Shown in pieces: positions 28,301 to 35,000 of a DNA stretch of 64,000 bases. Numbering within the stretch: the first letter of the stretch is position 1; every line of letters begins with the position of its first letter. The position numbers were made by a program, and so were the translations under genes. The notes below the pieces were generated by a model that did not search any database, was not told the DNA's origin, and was given only the letters and a program-made list of their open reading frames with translations. Source of the stretch: Limnephilus marmoratus (lineage: Eukaryota; Arthropoda; Insecta; Trichoptera; Limnephilidae); NCBI GenBank assembly GCA_917880885.1, contig OU862920.1:43373019-43437018 (forward strand), read 5' to 3'.

Positions 28301-31300
28301 CTACAAGTACTCAACAAGTACGGAATACTGGTTAGGACTTTCTGCAATAATTATTAAAGCAAAACACCAAGTGGCGGAATACTTACAAAATTAAATAGAA
28401 ATCGTAAGATAAATGTATATCTACATGTACAACCAAGCAAAAATAATCAACACATGATATTAATTGATTATTTCAGAATATGATTTATTCAGAATACAAA
28501 AATATTTAATATGATTTATTCAGAATACACAAATATTTCCTATATTATAGATAACAACGAGAGACGAAGTAAATCAAAGAGCCCTGATAGAATTGGTAAA
28601 ACAATATCTAATTTTTGTGTCCAATACTGTAAACTTTCTTCTCGCTATAATCACTACATACTTACAGGTTGAAAAAAATGGTATTACAATATCGAAAATG
28701 TTTAAAACAAACGAACTATAAATGAAATATAAAAAAGTTCTACTTGTTTAAACATGTCAACCTAGAATTATATTAATTATTGGTGTTTTACCTATATGTA
28801 TATTACTTAATCTATGAGATCTAAAAACTATTTGAAATATTATAACATCCCTAACATAAAAGCATCAGAAATTATGTGAAAAGTAAAGTTGGACATGTAA
28901 TTGTTTTCACTTGACAACTGTAGACATTTTTAGAAAATAACATCTAGCTCTATCTGTAGATTATTACTGACCTTCTGCATTCACTGGGGTCGCCTATGGC
29001 TTATGGCCTATACCTACTTAGTTTTGGAGTGTTACAAGCATTTGAATTTGAACATCAAAAGAGTTTATCTGATGCTGTTTCCTGAACAAACTGAAGTATG
29101 TATTAGCAATAGGCACCAAAGAAGCAGAAACCATAATCACAGTCAACAAACTATTTAACTCTTACTTGTACATCTTACTTTATATTTAAATACCGTAGAA
29201 ATTATTACTTTATAACATCAATGTTGTTCTAACATTATGATTTATTAATTGTGTAAAAGAATTCACTATGTTTCTGGATCAAATCATAGAAATTAGATTT
29301 ATCGGGGTGATAACTGTTGTTGCTACAATATTTTGATAAATGCACTTTTTATATCCTATGTGGTTGGTACACTTTCTTTTGGGTTTGGACATTATGGGTT
29401 TGATATCTGACACCGGGAAAAAATGTATGAAGTTAAAATATTAAAGAATTTTCAATTTGCATACCTATTATGAATGCTAATTGCAATGGCATCAAAGGTG
29501 TGATGGAATTTTTTCAACATTTTTTTCCAGCTGTTAGTCATTCTGCCTTTCCACCGTCGATATATTCCCTTTCGTTACCTGTAATGAAAAAATTCCGACT
29601 GTATAGCTTGTTAGTCATTCTGCCTTTTCACCATTGACATTATATTAATCATAGGATTATATTAAAAAATAAAGCTTTATTTCATTTATTTGTTCCTAAT
29701 TACTAAATCAATTATTCATGGGAAATACTATTTACATATTTTTTTATTATTTTATCGAGCCCGTTAAACCAGAGTGTATAAAATGACATACCATTTGCAA
29801 CTTTTAATATTTATTTTTCTGAAAACAGATAAACCGAGTAAACCAGAGGGTCCAGTAATTGTTAAAGGAATTGACAATGAATCAGTAATGATAGAATGGA
29901 GTCCTCCTAAGGACGATGGTGGAATAGCATTGACTAGATATGCCATTGAGAAACGAGACCCAGAGAAGCAAGTCTGGACCCGGGTGGCAGACGTGGACAA
30001 GGATGTGATAACATACTGCATCCAGAAACTGAATGAAAACTGCGAATACCTCTTCAGGGTGATGGCTCAGAACCCAGTGGGTTACTCCGAAGCCCTGGAG
30101 AGTGAACCTGTGGTGATAAGACCTGTCCATGGTGAGATTTTAATGGTGTTGTTTATTATAAACAAATCCTTCATTCGTTTATGTTTTATCTGGTGTTACT
30201 CCAGCACTCCCTTGTTGTAGTATTCACTAACAGCTATCAAATTTCCCATATTTTACTGTCTCAAGTGTGTCATTTTACAATATATTTTAGTTTATAAATA
30301 TTCATGTTATCACACACATCGTCGATATACAGCACAACAGAATAACTATTAATAATGCAGGAGAGCATTTTTAAATACCGCAATTGGAAATATGTATTGT
30401 CAATACGGAAAACCCCCTCTTTCAGATTATTTGTGCACAAAAACCATATAACAACAATCCAAATGTGAATAATAGTTAGTATTTTGTTTAATGTTTTTGC
30501 TAACATAATGTGCCCTTAATATAGATGTCCCCTCTCCACCCCTCGGCCCACTGAATGTGAGTGCCATGACCGAGTCGTCCATGACTATTTCTTGGTACCC
30601 ACCGGAGAACAACGGTGGCACCGAGATCACAGAATATCTGATAGAAATCAAACAACTAAACAAGAAAACATGGAAGTCAGTTGGATCGAGCAAAACTACA
30701 TCCTTGTTCATAGACAGCTTGAAGAAGGGAACGTCATATGTTTTCAAAATAATAGCTTGCAATGAAGTCGGTCAAAGCTCTCCTTACATAGTTGACGATC
30801 ATATAACTGTTGGAGTGACTTTATGTAAGTTTTATGCTATTTATTTTTACAGGGATAATTTGAGGCGCAAATAAGCGCTGCCTTTTACTGTACTTTCTTT
30901 ACCGAAAAGACTGGCATCAAGTTATAAGGGTTTTGACTAAACACTAGTAATATTGAAACATATTATTCATCACAAAATTTAATTTTACATTACTTAACCT
31001 TTTAAATGCCAGTATGTAGGAGTGTAGCTGTGAAGAGCAGGCCATGTCTTTTATTCAAAATAAATCATTTTTAAATCTTATTTTTATAAATTAAAAACAT
31101 AACACCTTGAAAGGATATTTAAATGACTTAGCAAAAACCTTGAAAAAAAAAAAAAATAATTTAAAAAACAAAAATTTAAAAAATAAAATCTTGCTCAAAG
31201 AATAGCGAGATAACTCGCTATTTTTCGAGAAATTTTGCGAGAAATCTCGCTCTTGGCACAGAAACGGTTAAAGATAAATCACATTGCTTAACCACATTTT

Positions 31301-34300
31301 TATACAGTCCTAGAAATTAACAGACAACGCAAACAAGATTTAGCTGTCTTTATGGAACCTTATGTTACGCAAATGCCACGTACATCATCCATATACATAC
31401 ACATAGATAAATATTTTTAATATTTTTGTGTTAATTGTTAAATTCATTAATTGGTTTTTGATTTCAGCCACTCCATCTGCTCCAGTAAATGTGTTAATAT
31501 CAGACACAACATCTCGAAGTGCAACTGTACAATGGTCCAAACCTCTTCTAGACGGTGGATCAGTTATTCTTGGTATGTATATACAATTTTTACTTTTTTT
31601 ACATTAGCCCCACACAGGAGGCTCTAAGGAAAACAGTTCCCCTGAGCGCCAATAACATCTTTCGGGATGCTGTGTGGAGGTGGATGCTGTCTTTTTAAGG
31701 AAGGGAAGGAGAGGTAGTTTAGGGAAGGAAAATAGTACGAGGGGTAGGTAGGTATCTGGAAGTCAGTGTGTCCAGGAGTAACGGATGTATGAGTCCATCC
31801 CTCCGATAGGTCGAGAGAGTCCGGCTGGAGAGATCAAAGGCCTTTAACCGGCCTTTCCCCATCCAGCCCGCCATACCGCTGGTGGGCGGCGCATCAACTG
31901 AATCGAGATAATCCAGGTCTAAATGCCTCCCCGTGCAGTAAATAGGCAGATGCAACCTCCACCAAGATCTAGACAAACCTCACCCCTGCTAAGTCATCAA
32001 ACATAGCAAACCACTTGGGGTGACTTATGGCAGAGATTGGTTATCCAATAAATGATTCCCGGGGCGGCAGTACCCATATCCGCCGCCTAAATTGTAAGCT
32101 AGTATAGTACTAAATGCCTCCCATACCTACACAAGCACAAATCTTTCTTAAATACATACTTGTAAATATGTAAATTAATGTTGTAAGCATTTCAGTGGGT
32201 GGTAAAAGAGCACATTTTATTTTCTTAAAATGTAGTTAATAAGATAAATCTTTGCAAAATTATATTTAAAATAGAAAAGGTAGTTTATCCAAATTCAATT
32301 AGTCAAATGTGGAAATTATATATTTTTTAATTCCCTAGGTTATGTTTTGGAATACAAGTATGCTGCATCCGAAACATGGACCAAAGTGGCTACAATCGAC
32401 GCAAACGTACTGGAGTACCGATTTGAAAAACTGAAAGAAAAATCTGATGTGATGTTTAGAATCTCTGCCGAAAATGCCGTTGGTCTTGGATTACCAGCCA
32501 TGTCAGAAATTGTAAATCTACATAAGCATGCCAGTAAGTAACAACATCTCAATTCATATATATCCAAGAAATATATCTCACTTTACTAAAAATTTTCTAA
32601 GTTCTTCTAAAGAACAAGCTTCATTTGTAGCTTTTTATGATGGGAAAAGGGAAAAATCAATCAATGTCTGTTTTATCGATAACCGGGAATGTTTATGTTC
32701 AACTAAAGACCCAGCAGAGTGCATTTCTGAGATATCGACAACGAATGTTCGGCGTGCAAAATTCTTCCGCAATAATTATTTTCCTTCTTAAATGTCTTGC
32801 ATGAAATTGTAAAAAACAGAAACCACCAGAATAGCTTGAGTTTAATCATTTGCCCATAAAAACTGAGGAACTGTTGTTCTTTCTGAATCATACTCTTTTA
32901 TTGTGTTGAATAAAAGAGTTTGATTTATGAATGGTCTCTGTTATACATAAGAGCCCCTTTCCATTTCCGTTTAAAAAATGGATGAAAAAAATAAACATCG
33001 GGCGCCCTGTCAAGCTTCCGTTTAAAAAATGGAATGTCAAAAAATCTGATGACGGGCGCCCTCTTCAAACTTCCTTTTAAAAAACGGAACAAAAAAAATC
33101 GGATTTTTTTTTTTTACATTAACTCCACACAGGAGGCCTTGAGGAAAATAATTTCCCTCAGGGCCTATGTCATCTGGGATGCTGTGTGGAGGGTCTTTTT
33201 GAGGAGAGGAAGGAATGAACATTGGTCTTAAAGAGACCCATGTTGTAGGAAGGAGGAAACACAGAGGCCGGCAAATCATTCCACAGCCGAGCTGTTGAAC
33301 ATAAGAACGAGTCGAAGAAACGACCCGTTCTCATGTGACAAATGTCAACCGTGTACAAATGTTGGGCACGCGTTTGGCGTGTTTCCCGACTATGCACCGG
33401 TGCCAAAGGGATCAATGATGCTAGTTCCTCGGAGCATCTTCCATTGTAATACCGGTAGAACAAGGATAGCATTCCCACCCGACGCCTGTGCTCCAAAGAT
33501 TGCAATCCGTCTGTTAAGATGGGAGAATCTATCAAGCGGACCGCCCGTTGCTGCACAGAGTCGGGGGTATTTTTCAGGTATTTTGGAGCTCCAGACCAGA
33601 GGTGGCTGCCAAATTCAACCGTGGGGCGCACTTGCGATTTGTACAGGGTTAGCAGTTGTGCACTATTAAAGTATCTGCGGGCCCTATACAGTACGCTATG
33701 ATCACACTAGAACGCGATGATCACACTAGAACGACTAGCTGGCTATACTTCCGACAAAACGTGCTGTAACCGTTTTTTAATTGTGTTGGACAAGTGTGAA
33801 CAGCTCCATATAATCTCTACAGCCGCTAGAGCATACGATTTTTAAACGGAACGATGTCCGTTTTTAAACAGAAATGTGAATGGACTCTAAATGTTAAGCA
33901 AAGTAAGCTGCTGCTTATGAAGGTTTTTGAGGAATTTTTCATTAGTATGATTTGTTTGTTGCAGCGGTACCATCAGCGCCGACTGCCCCACTTGAGATAA
34001 GAAGCACAGGACCCAATTCAATCATCATTGAATGGGGCCAGCCCGAGTTCGACGGAGGCTGTCCTCTGCTGGGCTACAACATTGCCATCCGTGACACCCG
34101 CAAGACCATGTGGATGGAAGTCGGTCGCGTCTCGGCCACCACACAGAAGTTCAACATCAGGGATCTTCAAGAAGATCATCACTATCTCATCAGGATTTAT
34201 GCGAGAAACGAAGTCGGACAAAGCGAACCCCTGGAATCTGATGAGCCATTCAAAGTAGTTGTCTGCCAAGGTAAAAATTATCGTATATTTTAAACCCATT

Positions 34301-35000
34301 GGCCCTGAATTATTAAGCTGTGAAAATGACCCTCACTCTTGAATTAATTTTGTACCGAACGTTGGAAGTCTGCATTGGTACCGAATGTCTTAAAAATGTG
34401 AAAAATTGCACAATCACAATTTTATTGAATAATATTCATAACCTGTCGTTTTTCGGATGAAGGTGTTATGCACACGTCTTTCACTTAGCACTGAGTCTGG
34501 GCAATAAAGATATTATTCTTGCCAGAACTAAACAACAACAACAAAAAAAAACTAAATATTAATCTAAGATAATATAAGTTTAACTGAAATAATATATTTT
34601 TATTTAATTTGGATACCCAACTGATAAGAGCAATTTTGGGAATCAACAAATCCACCACTAAAGTTATGAAGAAGAATATAAAAACAATTATTTTACCTAC
34701 AATAATAAATTAAATAATAAACTCACATTATTTCTGTCCATTATTCCTTATTGATGGGAATGTGTTGTGTGAGCCTAAAGTAATATGGTGTTGATTTTTT
34801 CAGACCAACTCAACACGGAGGAAGCGCTGGAGCTGACGGAGATGACAGAGCCAACGGGCTTCAGCACGGAGACCAGCACCTCGTGGATGAGGGAGGCCAA
34901 CATGGACGCAGACATCTGCAGCTACGCCAGGGGATCTCTACTAAGAAGGGATGAATACTTCTTTAGAATATGGCACTATGCCAAGCAATTATTTAAGTAA
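1..35000 (+). CDS. sls: sallimus (D-titin/kettin), 3' part of the gene, left-truncated
   Basis: This is a giant sarcomeric spring protein. In the family it links Z-discs to thick filaments in insect muscle, with PEVK segments as the extensible part and Ig/Fn modules as folded spacers. Coding exons by reading frame and GT..AG sites are 1-16370, 16548-20870, 21020-21064, 21157-21270, 23825-23977, 24250-25221, 25377-26753, 26858-27145, 27230-27371, 27557-28269, 29829-30131, 30525-30824, 31468-31572, 32339-32533, 33965-34270 and 34804-35000 (TAA). Domain order is PEVK-type repeats, charged region, SH3, eight Ig plus one degenerate Ig, Fn, two Ig, four Fn, tail. A single SH3 after PEVK and five FnIII interrupted by two Ig domains is diagnostic of sls. 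Projectin and twitchin would show a kinase and long Fn/Ig superrepeats instead. The 5' end lies outside the window, and isoform choice cannot be seen. Confidence 0.93.
2..7812 (+). repeat. PEVK repeat family A: 255-residue triplet units of three 85-residue modules
   Basis: Homologous unit starts lie at 398, 1163, 1928, 2693, 3455, 4220, 4985, 5750, 6515 and 7280, so the period is 765 bp, once 762. Each unit holds three related modules: a (PDEKFSISTIEELPEEV, KKKKGGKEERTEIV), b (PEEKYSSVTIEELPEEVSTS, KKKKDGKEEFTEIV, EKTIDDT) and c (EELPEETKTTTVKTEEGI, KKRTIKKKKDGKEEF, DEEPQTSIII). The window opens inside module b of an eleventh unit. The last unit decays after 7800 within module c. All units are in frame and without stops, so they are maintained as protein. 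Confidence 0.93.
7813..8277 (+). CDS. sls: unique linker between the two sls PEVK repeat families
   Basis: This in-frame segment of ~155 residues departs from both repeat consensuses. It opens with TSEVGEIPNIEDRPTKK and a short KKTIKKKKSK basic patch. It then becomes Gln/Thr/Lys-rich, with a stretch near 8095-8190 containing ISQSTKTFDQKTQTTH. One degraded PEEKL-type module start is visible around 7995. It marks the junction where repeat type changes from 3x85 superunits to single 84-87-residue modules. No domain is recognised. Confidence 0.8.
8278..15960 (+). repeat. PEVK repeat family B: about 30 modules of 83-87 residues
   Basis: The module consensus starts TSVTVEEMPEEVTVTETRTE and continues EGKPSTKTIKKRIIKKK, then (Q/H)GPKEEVTEIVTT, then DNEPQTSVI and a variable linker. 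About 30 modules are countable. The linkers come in recurring types: IEEVEKVIPYEKE, VVEETLSEEMVMPFEKRVIKD and DEETLPEEKVSPFEKQ. The first (8278-8530) and last (~15700-15960) are the most divergent, as expected for array edges. It shares the KKR(I/V)IKKK core and TEIVTT segment with family A, so the two families have a common origin. Confidence 0.92.
11321..14395 (+). repeat. recent tandem duplication of a six-module block (1539 bp) inside family B
   Basis: The landmark PLKKQ(V/I)VKDTSITVEEM recurs at 11321, 12860 and 14396, giving spacings of 1539 and 1536 bp. The two six-module blocks between them carry the same ordered series of linkers: TKT(T/M)TEEG, DEETLPEEKVS, ETLSEEMVMPFEKR, EEVGKVIPFEKEVAKD, MEEVKKVIPYEKEVAKD, IISFEKPVVPD. 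They are nearly identical at the nucleotide level. The third landmark only starts a new block before diverging. Confidence 0.9.
16548..20870 (+). CDS. sls: sls charged Lys/Glu/Pro-rich exon before the SH3
   Basis: The acceptor TTCCAG at 16542-16547 continues the phase-1 reading (G+AC, Asp) through DTPQDETLRDEDN. The ATG at 16598 is internal. The ~1,440 residues are disordered-looking and dominated by K/E/P/I/V, with motifs such as DxVTxKPK and EEENASVEIKRKKKDKKED. Remnants of PEVK modules occur near 18290-18400 (VKKRVIKQKVGARDEITEI). Two local repeats (210 bp and 54 bp) are listed separately. A recurring DSYAEEEISxSxKVxLK block appears near 19640, 20120 and, degenerate, at 20540. The inferred donor CAAG|GTTACT at 20870/20871 is weak. 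Without it translation would stop at 20894-20896 after eight more residues. The exon fits the unique C-terminal region of sls that precedes the SH3. Confidence 0.85.
18880..19470 (+). repeat. three tandem ~70-residue (210 bp) repeats in the sls charged exon
   Basis: ATTAAGAG(A/G)AAAAAGAAAG recurs at 18896, 19106 and 19316, an exact 210 bp period. Each copy encodes EEENxSVxIKRKKKxKxED, then (I/T)KPxIQxE(E/D), EEES(I/V) and a KPxQK segment. The third copy is the most diverged. All copies keep the reading frame. Confidence 0.85.
19832..20095 (+). repeat. 18-residue (54 bp) tandem repeat in the sls charged exon
   Basis: There are four to five copies of KEDVEPDTITLKPKITKP with conservative changes (IIV/ITL/VTF, KITKP/KSSKS). 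The DNA copies differ mostly at synonymous or conservative positions. The block ends where the next copy turns into KEDVEQEFKIKLDSYAEEE, which itself repeats a segment at 19600-19650. Confidence 0.85.
21020..21064 (+). CDS. sls: sls 45 bp micro-exon
   Basis: A good acceptor (TATTTACAG) and donor (GAAG|GTAACT) bound 45 bp that keep phase 1 on both sides and encode EAASMSIAREANVIE. The exon could be skipped without a frame change, so it is a natural cassette. It is too small to be found by ORF length alone. Confidence 0.75.
21157..21270 (+). CDS. sls: sls exon: first half of the SH3 domain
   Basis: The acceptor TATATAG at 21156 joins in phase 1 to DTADMDIREGDIVFAVYSYV. AVYSYV is the SH3 ALYDY-type strand, followed by PEAINLVEGERLYIL, which holds the RT-loop acidic residues and the hydrophobic b strand. 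The donor TTGG|GTGTGT at 21270/21271 is phase 1. The second half of the domain lies 2.55 kb downstream. Confidence 0.88.
21825..22836 (+). mobile_element. degraded PIF/Harbinger DNA transposon relic
   Basis: An 18 bp inverted pair, TGAAGTAAAACTTCTTTA (21825-21842) and its complement (22819-22836), brackets a transposase remnant. Between about 22139 and 22400 two + frames give WVKSWIEKRQAL..HLM and then DYRNYLRMSEELYNELLSLV, later TMREAISPHERLTATMRYLV. This is the N-terminal part of HARBI1-like transposases. A frameshift near 22200 and loss of the DDE region make it dead. CTCTCTTGCCCCTACAGT also occurs as a direct repeat at 21876-21893 and 22669-22686. The true outer ends and target duplication are uncertain because the 18 bp arms may be subterminal. 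Confidence 0.75.
23003..23423. mobile_element. fold-back MITE with TACAGGGT termini
   Basis: ATACAGGGTATAACA (from 23003) faces TGTTACACCCTGTAT (to 23423). Inside, the arms continue as an imperfect inverted repeat: GATGTTATTTTGCTGT near 23077 against ACAGCAAAATA near 23327, and AAAAACAAAAAAATAT near 23116 against ATATTTTTTTGTTTCT near 23289. No coding capacity is visible. The middle (23150-23260) is GC-richer. Confidence 0.75.
23825..23977 (+). CDS. sls: sls exon: second half of the SH3 domain
   Basis: The exon reads ETHNQDWWFVKKHLTEEKGW and then VPAQYVMDE. This is the SH3 WW pair, the GWVPAQYV strand with its conserved Pro and Tyr, and the 3-10 helix end. It is followed by a basic tail, YLQKKLNEKIDKLPVFE. 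Both splice junctions are phase 1 (GTTTGCAG|AA, GAAA|GTAAGT). Together with 21157-21270 it makes one complete ~57-residue SH3, likely a binding site for proline-rich partners near the Z-disc. The partner is not identifiable from this sequence. Confidence 0.9.
24250..25221 (+). CDS. sls: sls exon with three I-set Ig domains
   Basis: The acceptor TTATTACAG at 24249 sets the exon start. The upstream in-frame ATG at 24117 is intronic. Ig-1 (~24280-24555) has the full I-set pattern: Cys in FECQVEG, Trp in ITWFRQ, and DAGTFTCVAKN. A Ser-rich linker follows (SRKSLSRESSLADILEG, ~24594-24645). Ig-2 (~24648-24935) keeps CRLVAVPEPEITW but has Val for the second Cys (GTYEVAAVN). Ig-3 (~24955-25220) lacks both Cys but keeps NPTPKISWFKN and DGVYTVKAVN. 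Loss of the disulfide is common in cytoplasmic titin-type domains. The donor GAAG|GTAATA is phase 1. Confidence 0.93.
25377..26753 (+). CDS. sls: sls exon with five tandem Ig domains
   Basis: The exon holds five I-set domains at about 25400-25680, 25687-25945, 25960-26215, 26222-26480 and 26497-26753. Core motifs in order are PVPIITWLRNN/SGDYKCIASN; TLECETSHTVSTKWYQND/GKIKCVV; ADVVWQKDGK/GEYSCILRD; ALVRWFKNGTE/GEYSCKVGN; LEVQWFKNGKQ/SSYTCKLN. Only the second has both canonical Cys; the others keep the F-strand Cys only. The last three are short (~85 residues) and nearly linkerless, like the distal Ig array of obscurin, titin and sls. The junctions TTTCAG|AA and GAAG|GTGATA are phase 1. Confidence 0.93.
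26858..27145 (+). CDS. sls: sls exon: degenerate Ig-like domain
   Basis: Phase-1/phase-1 exon (TTTTCAG|TT to TTAG|GTAGGT). It encodes VVESAPRILDYEKIYRVEFG, then an Ig-like fold signature with GKDVTFTVKYSS, PKDEW and SDSGSYNLSLTN. Both Cys are absent but the Trp and the SGSY turn are kept. It directly precedes the first FnIII domain. Confidence 0.85.
27230..27371 (+). CDS. sls: sls exon: FnIII-1, first half
   Basis: PDKPGVPEPLEVGDDFVTLH and WQKPEFDGNSSPLTYSLEYR show the FnIII A, B and C strands with the conserved Trp. The donor GC|GTAAGT at 27371/27372 leaves phase 2. It is the only non-phase-1 junction found among the sls exons here. Confidence 0.9.
27557..28269 (+). CDS. sls: sls exon: FnIII-1 second half plus two Ig domains
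   Basis: It completes Fn-1 with WKKITDIKNTSYTVRKL and NYYLFRVTAHNEVGASKPSE (Tyr of strand F, N(E)xG turn). Then an Ig domain with both Cys (~27725-27985: LSCLFRGVPLPTVEWYKDG, GVYTCKATN). Then one lacking both (~27990-28269: WSVFANIKGYPKPSVKWLKN, AKYTIAAEN). Two Ig domains between Fn-1 and Fn-2 is the sls arrangement. The acceptor is phase 2 (TTTTAG|A) and the donor phase 1 (TTGG|GTAAGA). Confidence 0.92.
28270..29828 (+). other. sls intron, 1.56 kb
   Basis: This intron contains two small tandem duplications. A ~33 bp unit, TATGATTTATTCAGAATACA (near 28480 and 28511), is one. A ~78 bp unit carrying GTTAGTCATTCTGCCTTT (near 29532 and 29610) is the other. No gene or recognised element is visible. 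Confidence 0.7.
29829..30131 (+). CDS. sls: sls exon: FnIII-2
   Basis: A complete FnIII domain in one exon: DKPSKPEGPVIVKGIDNESV, MIEWSPPKDDGGIALTRYAI, WTRVADVDKDVITYCIQKL, CEYLFRVMAQNPVGYSEALE. Both junctions are phase 1 (AAACAG|AT, CATG|GTGAGA), so the exon is a self-contained shuffleable module. Confidence 0.95.
30525..30824 (+). CDS. sls: sls exon: FnIII-3
   Basis: One-exon FnIII: PSPPLGPLNVSAMTESSMTI, SWYPPENNGGTEITEYLIEI, WKSVGSSKTTSLFIDSLKKG, SYVFKIIACNEVGQSSPYIV. Both junctions are phase 1 (AATATAG|AT, TTAT|GTAAGT). Confidence 0.94.
30825..31467 (+). other. sls intron, 643 bp, with a TTAA-flanked MITE
   Basis: Most of the intron is a TTAA-bounded MITE at 30994-31271. The rest is AT-rich and featureless. 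Confidence 0.8.
30994..31271. mobile_element. piggyBac-type MITE with TTAA ends
   Basis: It begins TTAACCTTTTAAATGCCAGT and ends with the complement of TTAACCGTTTCTGTGCCAAG. The imperfect terminal inverted repeat TTAACC(T/G)TTT...TGCCA next to a TTAA target is the piggyBac pattern. Near the right end a perfect hairpin AATAGCGAG/CTCGCTATT (31202-31223) is followed by CGAGAAATTTTGCGAGAAAT. It is 278 bp long and non-coding. Confidence 0.65.
31468..31572 (+). CDS. sls: sls exon: FnIII-4, first third
   Basis: SATPSAPVNVLISDTTSRSA and TVQWSKPLLDGGSVILG carry the FnIII N-terminal strands and conserved Trp. Phase 1 at both ends (TTTCAG|CC, CTTG|GTATGT). The rest of the domain is in the exon starting at 32339. 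Confidence 0.9.
31593..32095 (-). mobile_element. LINE 3'-end fragment (family 1), minus orientation, in an sls intron
   Basis: On the minus strand the copy ends CCTGTGTGGGGCTAATGTAA plus poly-A (31593-31603). Its 5' side near 32095 begins in CGGCGGATATGGGTACTGCC. It matches the plus-oriented copy at 52170-52504, for example GGGAA..TTTATTGGATAACC and GTCACCCCAAGTGGTT. It holds only 3' untranslated sequence, and fills most of the 31573-32338 intron. The remaining ~240 bp of that intron shows nothing. Confidence 0.7.
32339..32533 (+). CDS. sls: sls exon: FnIII-4, remainder
   Basis: GYVLEYKYAASETWTKVATI, NVLEYRFEKLKEKSDVMFRI and SAENAVGLGLPAMSE complete Fn-4. The LKE..VMFRISAENAVG segment holds the strand-F aromatic and the N-A-x-G turn. 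Phase 1 at both ends (CCCTAG|GT, GCCA|GTAAGT). Confidence 0.9.
32950..33888. mobile_element. TIR element interrupted by a LINE insertion
   Basis: The left end AGAGCCCCTTTCCATTTCCG, then TTTAAAAA, mirrors the right end TTTTTAAACAGAAATGTGAA, then TGGACTCT. The internal unit CTTCCGTTTAAAAAATGG...GGGCGCCCT is tandemly repeated two to three times (32958-33085). A minus-strand LINE (33107-~33700) lies inside. Without it the element would be roughly 340 bp. No target duplication is certain. Confidence 0.6.
33107..33700 (-). mobile_element. 5'-truncated non-LTR retrotransposon (LINE family 1)
   Basis: On the minus strand, coding from about 33690 to 33170 gives LLTLYKSQVRPTVEFGSHLW, SGAPKYLKNTPDSVQQRAVR and later ARLWNDLPASVFPPSYNMGL. 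This is the C-terminal end of a CR1/Jockey-type reverse transcriptase ORF. The 3' untranslated end CCTGTGTGGAGTTAATGTAA is followed by poly-A at 33107-33117. Truncation at the 5' end and poly-A are standard for target-primed insertion. The ~460 bp ORF is still open but is only a fragment. Confidence 0.85.
33965..34270 (+). CDS. sls: sls exon: FnIII-5
   Basis: One-exon FnIII: PSAPTAPLEIRSTGPNSIII, EWGQPEFDGGCPLLGYNIAI, MWMEVGRVSATTQKFNIRDL, YLIRIYARNEVGQSEPLESD. Phase 1 at both ends (GTTGCAG|CG, CAAG|GTAAAA). It is GC-richer than the surrounding introns and is the last folded domain of the protein. Confidence 0.95.
34271..34803 (+). other. last sls intron, 533 bp
   Basis: AT-rich sequence with no recognised gene or mobile element. 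Confidence 0.7.
34804..35000 (+). CDS. sls: sls last coding exon: C-terminal tail and stop
   Basis: The acceptor TTTTTTCAG at 34803 is phase 1. The tail DQLNTEEALELTEMTEPTGF, STETSTSWMREANMDADICS, YARGSLLRRDEYFFRIWHYA, KQLFK ends at TAA 34998-35000. It has an acidic N-terminal half and an aromatic/basic end and matches no named domain. Its relative GC richness and frame continuity support real coding. Position right after Fn-5 fits the end of sls. Confidence 0.9.

Larger units (their letters stand above)
32534..33964 (+). other. sls intron, 1.43 kb, mostly nested mobile elements
   Basis: The intron holds an inverted-repeat element at 32950-33888 with a LINE fragment inside it. The first 415 bp show no recognised content. 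Confidence 0.8.

Noticed and set aside
31202..31223. Hairpin AATAGCGAG/CTCGCTATT as a terminator or regulatory RNA
   Set aside because: It lies in a TTAA-bounded MITE within an intron. A rho-independent type terminator is not meaningful in an animal gene.
1..35000. Projectin/twitchin or obscurin instead of sls
   Set aside because: No kinase domain and no long Fn-Fn-Ig superrepeat. PEVK, a single SH3 and the Fn/Ig-Ig/Fn4 end fit sls. Obscurin has a different domain set.
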